From JAVBOW01 sp031550615 (GTDB taxonomy: Bacteria > Bacteroidota > Bacteroidia > Bacteroidales > Rikenellaceae): a stretch of DNA of 64,000 nucleotides. The notes below the pieces were generated by a model. It worked only from the letters and a program-made list of their open reading frames with translations, had not been told where the DNA came from and did no database searches. Made by a program: the position numbers and the translations under genes. The stretch spans positions 62,001 to 126,000 of the forward strand of contig JAVBOL010000003.1 in the NCBI GenBank assembly GCA_031550615.1, read 5' to 3'. Below, in pieces: positions 8,489-16,020 of this stretch (positions within the stretch are counted from its first letter, which is position 1; every line of letters starts with the position of its first letter).

Positions 8489-10861
8489 TCAGTCCAGGAA
8501 CTTGCCGATCTTGCCGAACAGTTCGAGGCGGTTTACAGGCTTGGGCACGAAATCGTCGAAACCCGCGGCGGCCATTTTGAGCTGGTCCTCGCTCGACACG
8601 AAAGCCGTCTGGCCCACTACGGGCAGCGTGGGACGCAGCTCCTTGATGCGGCGCGTGGCGATCAGCCCGTCCATGCCCGGCATGCGCACATCCATCAGCA
8701 CCATATCGATCTCGTGGTGCGTGCGCACCATCTCCACCGCCGACGCCCCGTCGGAAACGGTCAGCAGCTCGACGTCGCAATGGCGCAGCAGCGAACACAG
8801 GTAGCCCATGCTGGCGTCCATATCTTCGACGATCAGTATCGTGCGCCCGGGAAAGGATGTCCGCAGGTCCTCGGGCTGGAAAGAGGTCATCGGGAATGTC
8901 CGTGGCTGTTCGCTGCAAAGTTCCAGGCAGGGCACGGTGAATTCGAAACGCGAGCCTTTGCCCAACTCGGACGTTATGTCGAACGTGCCGCCCATAAGCC
9001 TCACAAGGTTCATGGATATGGCCAATCCGATACCCGTGCCGCCATACTTGGCCGACGCATTGGGGTCGTGCACCTGGCGGAAAGGCTTTCCGAGGTCTTT
9101 GATATTTTCAGGCGGGATGCCTATGCCGGTGTCTTCCACATAGAAACGCAGTCCCAACTCAGGCACCACCGAGTAACCGTACTTCACATGGCCTCGGTCG
9201 GTGAATTTTATGGCGTTACCCACAAGGTTGCTTATAACCTGGCGTATGCGTGCGCCGTCGATGGTAAAACATCCTATGCCGTCCGAGAGCGACTCGTCGA
9301 CCAGAAGGTCGATCTTCTTGCCCGACGCCGTGAGCGTCCCCGTGGCATGGAACGAGGTGCATATATCGCGCAGCAGACCGTTTACGTCGGTTTCGATAGG
9401 CACGATGCGCATCTGCCCGGCGTCGATCTTCGAAATATCGAGGATGTCGCCGATCAGGTTGAGCAGCTGGTGCGCGTTGTCCGTGACTATGCGCATATAC
9501 TCCTTCTGCTGCTCTGGCGCTATGTCGTCTTCCTGTGAGAGGAAATCCAGGAAACCGATAATGGCATTCATCGGCGTGCGTATCTCATGGCTCATATTGG
9601 CCAGGAAGGTGCTCTTGAGCTTGTCCGAGGCCTCGGCCATGTCGCGTGCGGCGACCAGTTCGAGTTCGAGGTTCTTCTGCGCGGTGATGTCGATGAGCAT
9701 GCCGTCGCGCACGACCTGGCCCCGCTCGTCGATCAGGCCTTTCGACTGCAGACGGATCCAGCGCACCTGGCCCTCGTCGGTCAAAAAGCGGAAAACGGTC
9801 GTCTCCGGGGTGTCCATAGCCGTGGTCGACTGTATGCGCGGGATCACGTGTGGGGCGTCCTCGGGATGGATATGATCGAGGAATCCCTTCAGGCTGACGT
9901 ACAACTCGTCGAGCGGCACACCTATGATCTTTTCGATCTGACTTGTGGCATAGTCGAGCCTGATGTGACCGTCCGCTTCGATGTGGGTACGGTACATCGC
10001 CGTGTCGGGCATATTATCCCCTATCTCACGTAACATCTGGGCATTGTGCAACGCCTCCTGCTGCGATCGCAGCAGATCGGCCTCCATGCGTTTGCGCTCG
10101 GACACGTCGACGCCTATGCAATCCATGATTTTACTGCCGTCTTCGTGAATGCGCGAGATACCGGAAAGGGCGACCCAACGGTCGGGCACGCCGCCAGACA
10201 TCTGCAAACATGTTTCGTGGCGGAAAAACGTACCTGCCTTAAAATTGTCGCGCACGGTCTGGCGCGTCTGGTCGTCGACAAGGGAGAGGAAGCCGCTGCC
10301 GTCCTTCATTATCTCTTCGGCCGTGATACCGCACAGGTTGTACACGCCCTTGGTCATATATGGGAAAAAAGGATTCCCCTGAGAGTCATAACTGAGTTGG
10401 AAGATAAAGCTGTTGGGCAGGTTGTCGCCCATCAGTTTGAGGGCGCTTTCGCTTTTACTCTTTTGCTCAAGGAGTTTTTCGAGTTCCTCCTTGTAGTGGC
10501 TCAGGCGCACCTCGTTCTCTTTGACCGGGGTTATATCGTAAAATGTGAGAAGTTGCACGTCGCGCCCGTCGATCCAACGTATGTTGGAATTGGTGATGTG
10601 CAGCCACATCTTCATCTCGGCGTTGTAGTTATCCCAAACGTAGGGCACACCCAAAGGCAGCTTACCCGCTTCCTGCACCTTGCAATAAGGGCACGGGCCC
10701 GAAAACGGGGTCAACGCCTCCCAGCACTTGCGCCCCACTATATCGTAGTCGAAGTTTTGGCGCAGGGCGTTGTTGGCGAATATCAACTCGTAGGTATTTT
10801 TGTCAATAACATATATGCTCTCGGGAGTGGCGTCGAGCACAAGTTGCAAAGTATCTTTCAT
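8489..10861 (-). CDS. Multi-PAS hybrid sensor histidine kinase with C-terminal receiver
   Basis: A 790-residue soluble hybrid kinase with no membrane segments. Order: PAS 1 (~1-115), a short coiled linker (~118-142), PAS 2 (~143-262), PAS 3 with PAC-type end (~272-398), a HisKA dimerisation domain with phospho-acceptor H425 in ANMSHEIRTPMNAIIGF, a HATPase domain (N box NLVGNAIKF, G1 VEDTGIGIP, G2 YGGTGIGLAIS) and a receiver with acceptor aspartate in VLMDVRMPGMDG and conserved lysine in PKPVN. PAS 1 carries a CPYC motif (~57-60), suggesting metal or redox sensing. No response regulator lies adjacent, so the phosphorelay target is unknown. Confidence 0.93.
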   Translation of the reverse strand: MKDTLQLVLDATPESIYVIDKNTYELIFANNALRQNFDYDIVGRKCWEALTPFSGPCPYCKVQEAGKLPLGVPYVWDNYNAEMKMWLHITNSNIRWIDGRDVQLLTFYDITPVKENEVRLSHYKEELEKLLEQKSKSESALKLMGDNLPNSFIFQLSYDSQGNPFFPYMTKGVYNLCGITAEEIMKDGSGFLSLVDDQTRQTVRDNFKAGTFFRHETCLQMSGGVPDRWVALSGISRIHEDGSKIMDCIGVDVSERKRMEADLLRSQQEALHNAQMLREIGDNMPDTAMYRTHIEADGHIRLDYATSQIEKIIGVPLDELYVSLKGFLDHIHPEDAPHVIPRIQSTTAMDTPETTVFRFLTDEGQVRWIRLQSKGLIDERGQVVRDGMLIDITAQKNLELELVAARDMAEASDKLKSTFLANMSHEIRTPMNAIIGFLDFLSQEDDIAPEQQKEYMRIVTDNAHQLLNLIGDILDISKIDAGQMRIVPIETDVNGLLRDICTSFHATGTLTASGKKIDLLVDESLSDGIGCFTIDGARIRQVISNLVGNAIKFTDRGHVKYGYSVVPELGLRFYVEDTGIGIPPENIKDLGKPFRQVHDPNASAKYGGTGIGLAISMNLVRLMGGTFDITSELGKGSRFEFTVPCLELCSEQPRTFPMTSFQPEDLRTSFPGRTILIVEDMDASMGYLCSLLRHCDVELLTVSDGASAVEMVRTHHEIDMVLMDVRMPGMDGLIATRRIKELRPTLPVVGQTAFVSSEDQLKMAAAGFDDFVPKPVNRLELFGKIGKFLD

Positions 10862-10952
10862 ATATCTGGCTATCAGTTATAAAACACATTTGCAAATATG
10901 GTTATTTCCAGACAAAAAATTACGAAGAGAGCATAATTTTTGTCTTTTTTGA

Positions 10953-12533
10953 CTAAAATTCTGAAGAGAACAGGAATTTTATATTGGGGAATTTCTCGAT
11001 GGCGAGTTGCAGCGCATAGGAAGTGTCGGCAAGGAAAACCTCGCGGCCATGCTTGTCGACGGCAAGGTTGTTATACTTGCGTTTACGGAAATCCTCCAGT
11101 TGCACCTTATCGTCCGATTCGATCCAGCAGGCCTTGTGTATCTGTACCGGTTCCCATTTACATGCCGCGCCGTACTCGTGTTCGAGGCGGTACTGTATAA
11201 CTTCGAACTGTAATGCACCAACCGTACCAATTATTTTGCGTCCGTTCATCTTCATCGTAAAAAGCTGGGCCACACCCTCGTCCATAAGTTGGTCCACGCC
11301 TTTTGCCAATTGTTTGAACTTCAAAGGATCAGCGTTCTCGATGTAACGGAACAGCTCGGGCGAGAACGACGGGATTCCCGTAAAGCGCAATTTCTCTCCC
11401 TCGGTGAAGGTGTCGCCTATCTTGAAAGCGCCGGTGTCGTGCAACCCTACGATGTCGCCCGGGTAGGCGAAATCCACGATCGACTTCTTCTCGGCCATAA
11501 AGGCGTTGGGCGAGGAGAATTTCATCTGCTTGCCGCTGCGCACGTGCAGGAAGTTCCTGTTGCGCTCGAAAACCCCGGAGCATATTTTCATGAAAGCTAT
11601 GCGGTCGCGGTGGTTGGGGTCCATGTTGGCGTGTATCTTAAAGACGAAGCCGGTCATTTTCGGCTCTGAGGCCTCGACCATGCGCTGCTCGGTGGGAGCT
11701 GGGCGCGGCGGGGGTGCGATCTGTATAAAGCAATCGAGCAGTTCGCGCACGCCGAAGTTATTGACCGCGCTGCCGAAGAACACCGGCGCGAGGGTCGCGT
11801 CCAGGTACGCCTGGCGGTCGAAAGGCTCATAGACCCCCTCGACCAACTCGGCGTCGGTGCGCAGACGGTCGGCTGGTTTCGCCCCAAGGCTTTCGTCGAG
11901 GCGCGGATCGTCGAGCCTCACTTCGAGCCTGTTGCCGCTGGCAGTCTGGCGGTCGTGCTGCTCGAAGAGCGACATGTTGCCCTCATAGATGTTATAAACC
12001 CCCTGGAAATCGGGACCGCTGCCCACAGGGAAAGCCATCGGGCGCACGGCGATCTTAAGCTCCTTTTCGATCTCGTCCAGCAGATCGAAAGGGTCTTTGC
12101 ACGGACGGTCCATTTTGTTGACGAACACCATAACAGGGGTCGAGCGCATGCGGCACACGTCCATCAGTTTGCGGGTCTGCGACTCTACGCCCTTCGCCCC
12201 GTCGACCACGATTATAACGCTGTCCACGGCGGTAAGTGTGCGGTAGGTGTCCTCGGCGAAATCCTCGTGACCCGGCGTGTCGAGTATGTTGATCTTGCAG
12301 CCCGAGTACTCGAATCCCATCACCGAGGTGGCCACCGAAATACCCCTTTGGCGCTCGATCTCCATGAAGTCGGATGTAGCGCCTTTTTTTATCTTGTTGC
12401 TCTTTACCGCGCCGGCGGTGTGTATCGCGCCGCCGAAAAGCAGCAGTTTTTCCGTCAGGGTGGTCTTACCCGCGTCAGGGTGCGCTATGACGGCGAACGT
12501 CCGTCGGCGGGCTATCTCTTCCTTTAATTCCAT
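10953..12533 (-). CDS. prfC: Peptide chain release factor 3
   Basis: RF3 is the translational GTPase that removes RF1/RF2 from the ribosome after termination. The 526-residue protein has G1 AHPDAGKTTLTE at 17-28, G3 DTPGHEDF, G4 NKMD and the RF3-specific opening RRRTFAVIAHPDAGKTT. Domains II and III follow with the usual PVFFGSAVNNFGV and QFEVIQYRLEHEYG stretches, which separate it from EF-G. Length is normal. It lies downstream of nadB with an AT-rich 61-base gap holding an inverted repeat, and upstream of nothing co-directional for about 90 bases. Confidence 0.95.
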   Translation of the reverse strand: MELKEEIARRRTFAVIAHPDAGKTTLTEKLLLFGGAIHTAGAVKSNKIKKGATSDFMEIERQRGISVATSVMGFEYSGCKINILDTPGHEDFAEDTYRTLTAVDSVIIVVDGAKGVESQTRKLMDVCRMRSTPVMVFVNKMDRPCKDPFDLLDEIEKELKIAVRPMAFPVGSGPDFQGVYNIYEGNMSLFEQHDRQTASGNRLEVRLDDPRLDESLGAKPADRLRTDAELVEGVYEPFDRQAYLDATLAPVFFGSAVNNFGVRELLDCFIQIAPPPRPAPTEQRMVEASEPKMTGFVFKIHANMDPNHRDRIAFMKICSGVFERNRNFLHVRSGKQMKFSSPNAFMAEKKSIVDFAYPGDIVGLHDTGAFKIGDTFTEGEKLRFTGIPSFSPELFRYIENADPLKFKQLAKGVDQLMDEGVAQLFTMKMNGRKIIGTVGALQFEVIQYRLEHEYGAACKWEPVQIHKACWIESDDKVQLEDFRKRKYNNLAVDKHGREVFLADTSYALQLAIEKFPNIKFLFSSEF

Positions 12534-12547
12534 CTATTCAGTATCGC

Positions 12548-12582
12548 ATTATGAGTTATTGCATCAAGTCATAACTCATAAT
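12548..12582. repeat. AT-rich inverted repeat between nadB and prfC
   Basis: ATTATGAGTTAT (12548-12559) is the exact reverse complement of ATAACTCATAAT (12571-12582), with an 11-base loop, followed by ATTCATAATTAAAATTA. Related AATTATGAATT stretches occur at 32580-32600 and 50955-50985. No T tract follows, so it is not an obvious terminator. Confidence 0.6.
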
Positions 12583-12594
12583 TCATAATTAAAA

Positions 12595-14172
12595 TTAGTA
12601 TTCCGTTCCTGCGCTCATCGGGTAATCGAGCGAATAGTGCAGCCCCACGCTCTCTGTGCGGCGGCGGGCGTCTTTTATGATGAGGTATCCTACGGCTATC
12701 ATGTTGCGCAGCTCGCACAGGTCGCGCGAGAGGGTCGAGCGCAGGTAGAGGTCCTCGGTCTCGCGGAAGATTATCTCAAGTCGCTTGTTAGCCCTTTCAA
12801 GGCGCAGGTTAGAGCGCACGATGCCGACGTAGGCCGACATTATCTGTTGCATCTCGCGGTAGTTCTGCGTGATGAGGATCATCTCCTCAGGGTGCGAGGT
12901 GCCCTCGTAGTCCCACGCAGGGATCTGCGCTTTCAGCTCTATGCCAGCGAAGTGCGCCACCGAGTGGTCTGCTGCCTTGGCGGCATACACAGCGGCCTCG
13001 ATCAGCGAGTTGGAAGCCAGGCGATTGGCGCCATGCAGCCCCGTGCACGAGGTTTCGCCCAACGCATAAAGGTGCTTTATGGAGGTCTGGCCGTTCAAAT
13101 CGACCCTCACCCCGCCGCAGCAGTAGTGCGCCGCAGGGGCGACCGGGATACGGTCTTTGGTGATGTCGATATCCTCGGACAGGCATTTTTTGTAGATATT
13201 CGGGAAGTGGGCGATAACCTCCTTCGGATCGAGGTGAGTAACGTCGAGGTATAAAAAGTCCTCGCCGCGGATCTTCATTTCGTTGTCCATCGCGCGGGCC
13301 ACCACGTCGCGCGGGGCGAGCGATCCCATCGGGTGGTACTTGGTCATGAATTCCTTGCCGCTCTGCAACCTCAGTTTGGCCCCGAATCCGCGCATCGCCT
13401 CGGTTATCAGGAAGGCGGGGCGTTCGCCGGGATGGTAGAGCGACGTGGGATGGAATTGTATGAAGGCCATGCCCTCGATCTGGCCTTTGGCGCGGTGCAC
13501 CATCGCGATGCCGTCACCTGTGGCCACCGAGGGGTTGGTGGTGGTGTGGTAGATATTCCCCACCCCGCCCGTGGCAAGCACCGTGACGCGCGAGAGGACG
13601 GTGGTGACTTTTTGCGTTTTCAAATCGAGCACGTATGCGCCGTAGCAGTCTATGCCTCCGGTCGTTTTTTTGACCAGCTGCCCCAGGTGGTGCTGCGTGA
13701 GGATATCGACGGCGAAATGGTGCTCCATCACCGTGATATTGGGGTGTTTTTTGACCTTGTGCACCAGCACGCGCTCCAGTTCTGCGCCGGTGAGGTCCTT
13801 ATGGTGCAGTATGCGGTGTTCGGTGTGGCCTCCCTCGCGCGCCAACTCGTATTTGCCGTCTGAGCTGCGGTCGAATTTCACCCCCAGTCGCACCAGTTCG
13901 CGGATCGCCTCGGGAGCGCATTTCACCACCTGTTCGACGGCCTTGCGGTCGTTAAGGTTGCTGCCGCACACCATCGTGTCGTGGATGTGCTTTTCGAAAG
14001 TGTCGGGTTCGTAGGTGACACAACAGATGCCCCCCTGGGCGTAGTTGGTGTTGGATTCCGAGATGTCGCCCTTGGTGACCACCACCACGTGGCCATGGTC
14101 GGCCACACGCAGAGCGTAGCTCAGTCCGGCAATGCCGCTGCCGATGACCAGAAAATCGGTTTCGATGCTCAT
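12595..14172 (-). CDS. nadB: L-aspartate oxidase
   Basis: NadB oxidises L-aspartate to iminoaspartate, the first step of de novo NAD synthesis; in anaerobes fumarate can replace oxygen. The 525-residue flavoprotein has the FAD dinucleotide-binding motif VIGSGIAGLSYAL (~9-21), GLHGANRLASNSLIEA in the capping region and a fumarate-reductase-like C-terminal helical domain. It is somewhat shorter in its C-terminus than some homologues but otherwise typical. The start overlaps the stop of the upstream GH25 gene by 4 bases (ATGA), so both are co-transcribed. nadA and nadC are not in the window. Confidence 0.95.
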   Translation of the reverse strand: MSIETDFLVIGSGIAGLSYALRVADHGHVVVVTKGDISESNTNYAQGGICCVTYEPDTFEKHIHDTMVCGSNLNDRKAVEQVVKCAPEAIRELVRLGVKFDRSSDGKYELAREGGHTEHRILHHKDLTGAELERVLVHKVKKHPNITVMEHHFAVDILTQHHLGQLVKKTTGGIDCYGAYVLDLKTQKVTTVLSRVTVLATGGVGNIYHTTTNPSVATGDGIAMVHRAKGQIEGMAFIQFHPTSLYHPGERPAFLITEAMRGFGAKLRLQSGKEFMTKYHPMGSLAPRDVVARAMDNEMKIRGEDFLYLDVTHLDPKEVIAHFPNIYKKCLSEDIDITKDRIPVAPAAHYCCGGVRVDLNGQTSIKHLYALGETSCTGLHGANRLASNSLIEAAVYAAKAADHSVAHFAGIELKAQIPAWDYEGTSHPEEMILITQNYREMQQIMSAYVGIVRSNLRLERANKRLEIIFRETEDLYLRSTLSRDLCELRNMIAVGYLIIKDARRRTESVGLHYSLDYPMSAGTEY

Positions 14173-14843
14173 AACGTAAGTTTTTTAAGCATTTCGTGGC
14201 CATGCGAGAAAACGTTGCGGTCCACGTGCGTGGCTATGCCCTCGATCCGGTGTTTATCGGTGTGCTGCCAGAAAAGCCAGTCGAGGTGCTGCGGGTCGCA
14301 CCGGTAGTCGGCTATCCAGAGGGTGTATCTGTCCGACGGGAAGTCCTTTCTGAGGTAGCTTTCGTAAAAGAAAGTAGAACAATAGATTATCGGGTTCACG
14401 CCGTAGTAGCGCCTGATCTCGTCGCAGAAAGCCCTGGCCTGGACGACCATCTTCTTAGGGTCTTTCATAAAGCGGTGCGGCTCGATGTCCAGCACCGGAG
14501 CGAGGTTGCCCGGGCGGAGTCCCGCCACGCGGATGAAATTGCGCGCCTGGTCACGTCCGTCGGTGCGGTGTCCGAAGAAGTGGTAAGCTCCCCACAGCAC
14601 ACCCAGCGAATCGAGCGTGCGGGCATGCCTGGCGTAGGTCGGGTCGGTGATGATAAGCCCCTCGGTGGCCTTAAGGAATACGAAATCGGGCGGGTTGCGG
14701 TCATAGACGCGACACCAGTCCACCGAGCGCTGGTGCTTGGATATGTCGATGCCCCAGACCTTATAGTCGTCGCGGCGGGATTTGCATCCAGCCAGCACGG
14801 CCAGAAGCACCACACACAGCACGATAGGGGTAAGTTTTTTCAT
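14169..14843 (-). CDS. GH25 family lysozyme-like lipoprotein
   Basis: Starting at 14843 gives 224 residues with a lipoprotein signal (MKKLTPIVLCVVLLAVLAGC, lipidated Cys20) and a GH25 muramidase domain: VWGIDISKHQ near the N-terminus supplies the catalytic aspartate, VLDIEPH the second acidic pair, and WGAYHFFGH and WIADY complete the barrel. GH25 enzymes cleave the N-acetylmuramic acid beta-1,4 bond of peptidoglycan. A longer in-frame start at 14900 is rejected because a TACCTTTG box lies at 14860-14867. It is translationally coupled to nadB, an odd pairing with no obvious functional link. Confidence 0.88.
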   Translation of the reverse strand: MKKLTPIVLCVVLLAVLAGCKSRRDDYKVWGIDISKHQRSVDWCRVYDRNPPDFVFLKATEGLIITDPTYARHARTLDSLGVLWGAYHFFGHRTDGRDQARNFIRVAGLRPGNLAPVLDIEPHRFMKDPKKMVVQARAFCDEIRRYYGVNPIIYCSTFFYESYLRKDFPSDRYTLWIADYRCDPQHLDWLFWQHTDKHRIEGIATHVDRNVFSHGHEMLKKLTL

Positions 14844-14859
14844 CCGGGAAAACGATGCG

Positions 14860-14867
14860 CAAAGGTA
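14860..14867 (-). promoter_or_regulatory. -7 promoter box TACCTTTG for GH25-nadB
   Basis: TACCTTTG on the minus strand matches TAnnTTTG and predicts a leader of about 11 nt before the ATG at 14843. The upstream terminator at 14884-14919 insulates it from tpiA. Confidence 0.6.
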
Positions 14868-14883
14868 GAAAATATTATGGTGC

Positions 14884-14919
14884 AAAAAAAGGGCGGACAC
14901 GTGTGCGTCCTCCCTTTTT
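14884..14919. terminator. Bidirectional terminator upstream of the GH25 gene
   Basis: AAAAAGGG (14886-14893) pairs with CCCTTTTT (14912-14919), and an inner GGAC/GTCC pair extends the stem. T runs follow in both directions (seven T on the minus strand). Confidence 0.8.
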
Positions 14920-14949
14920 GATATCAGTAAACTGCGGTCAACCCACTTC

Positions 14950-15070
14950 GCTGTGCATAGCGTGCGTCAGATTTCGTGCATCGTTTTGATTTTTAACCGG
15001 AGCAGCCTCGACGGCTGTGAGGATTAAAAATCAGAACGATGTATGAAAGATGGCGTGCGATATGCGCAGC
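14950..15070 (+). ncRNA. 121-nt near-perfect hairpin, candidate structured RNA or palindromic mobile repeat
   Basis: Bases 14950-14996 pair with 15024-15070 over 47 positions. Only three are mismatches, all G.A (two of them a tandem GA/AG pair at 14970-14971 with 15049-15050), and seven are G.T pairs. On the plus strand these are wobble and sheared pairs; on the minus strand all ten would be A.C or C.T clashes. The 27-base loop holds a small CAGCC/GGCTG hairpin. It lies between tpiA and the GH25 gene, both on the minus strand, and codes for nothing. I see no TAnnTTTG box just upstream on the plus strand, so a REP-like single-strand DNA element is an equally valid reading. Confidence 0.55.
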
Positions 15071-15075
15071 CGGCC

Positions 15076-15828
15076 CTAAAACCCTTTACCTATGCCTATG
15101 AAGTCGGCTGCCACGAGCGACGCTCCACCGATCAGGCCGCCGTCCACGTCGGGTTTCGAGAAGATCTCGGCGGCGTTCGAGGGCTTGCAGCTGCCACCGT
15201 AGAGGATCGGGGTCCTGTCGGCTGCGTTGTTGTAGCGTGCGCGCAGCACCTCGCGGATGTAGGCGTGCATGTCCTGCGCCTGTTCGGCGGTGGCGGTTTT
15301 ACCGGTGCCGATGGCCCAAACGGGTTCGTAGGCGATCACCAGCTTTTCGTACTGGGCGGCGGGCAGGTCATAGACCACCTCTTCGATCTGTGCGCGCACG
15401 ACGTCGAAATGCCTCTCCGATTCGCGCTCTTCGAGTTTCTCGCCCACGCAATAGATGGGCTGCAGCCCCAGGGCGTAAGCCTCTGAGATCTTTTTGCGCA
15501 GTATCTCGCTCGTTTCGCCGTAGTACTCGCGGCGCTCCGAATGGCCCAGGATAACGTACTCCACGCCCAGCGAGGCGATCATGCCGGCGGCGACTTCACC
15601 CGTGTATGCGCCCTTGGGCTCGGCTGCGCAGTTCTGCGCCGAAACGGCTATGCCCGTGCCGCGGGTAGCCTTAACCACCTCGGAAAGGTGCGTAAAGGGC
15701 GGGGCTACGATAAACTCGACGTCCTTGCTGACTTCGCCTTTCAGGGCGATAACTTCTTTGACCAACCCGAGCCCTTCGACGGGAGTGGTGTTCATCTTCC
15801 AGTTACCTGCTACGATTTTCCTTCTCAT
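15076..15828 (-). CDS. tpiA: Triosephosphate isomerase
   Basis: TpiA interconverts dihydroxyacetone phosphate and glyceraldehyde 3-phosphate in glycolysis. The 250-residue TIM barrel shows N11 and K13 (GNWKMNTT), catalytic H in LGHSERREYYGET, catalytic E in VIAYEPVWAIGTGKTA and the phosphate-gripping GGSCKPSNA and GGLIGGASL loops. Length and all key residues are standard. It follows lysS and a small membrane protein gene with gaps of only a few bases, so it is probably the last gene of that operon. Confidence 0.97.
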   Translation of the reverse strand: MRRKIVAGNWKMNTTPVEGLGLVKEVIALKGEVSKDVEFIVAPPFTHLSEVVKATRGTGIAVSAQNCAAEPKGAYTGEVAAGMIASLGVEYVILGHSERREYYGETSEILRKKISEAYALGLQPIYCVGEKLEERESERHFDVVRAQIEEVVYDLPAAQYEKLVIAYEPVWAIGTGKTATAEQAQDMHAYIREVLRARYNNAADRTPILYGGSCKPSNAAEIFSKPDVDGGLIGGASLVAADFIGIGKGF

Positions 15829-15831
15829 CTC

Positions 15832-16020
15832 CTATTTTTTCTTTAAGTTATAGATCCTTATCCCTATCCCCGAAAATATCCACACGTGCATCGCCGCCAG
15901 CAAGGCATAGAACACATATATGTGCAGAATACCAGCCCGGGAGAGCGCCATAGCGCCTGTGACCGCTACCGTCATGGCTATCATCACGGCCAGTCTGCGG
16001 CGGTTTACTGTGCCAGCCAC
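15832..16020 (-). CDS. Small two-helix membrane protein
   Basis: A 62-residue open frame between lysS and tpiA. It overlaps the lysS 3' end by 16 bases and stops 3 bases before the tpiA start, a spacing typical of a real coupled gene. The product has a basic N-terminus (VNRRRLA), two hydrophobic stretches (~12-29 and ~32-53) and a lysine-rich tail (NLKKK), consistent with a hairpin inner-membrane protein. I do not recognise a family and cannot assign a function. An internal ATG at residue 13 would shorten it to a single full helix plus part of the first. Confidence 0.5.
   Translation of the reverse strand: MAGTVNRRRLAVMIAMTVAVTGAMALSRAGILHIYVFYALLAAMHVWIFSGIGIRIYNLKKK

Noticed and set aside
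8405..10882. Long plus-strand frames opposite the histidine kinase
   Set aside because: The minus-strand frame carries all kinase motifs and has a terminator; the plus-strand products are low-complexity and family-free.
12548..12582. The nadB-prfC inverted repeat as an intrinsic terminator
   Set aside because: The stem is AT-rich and no T run follows on the minus strand.
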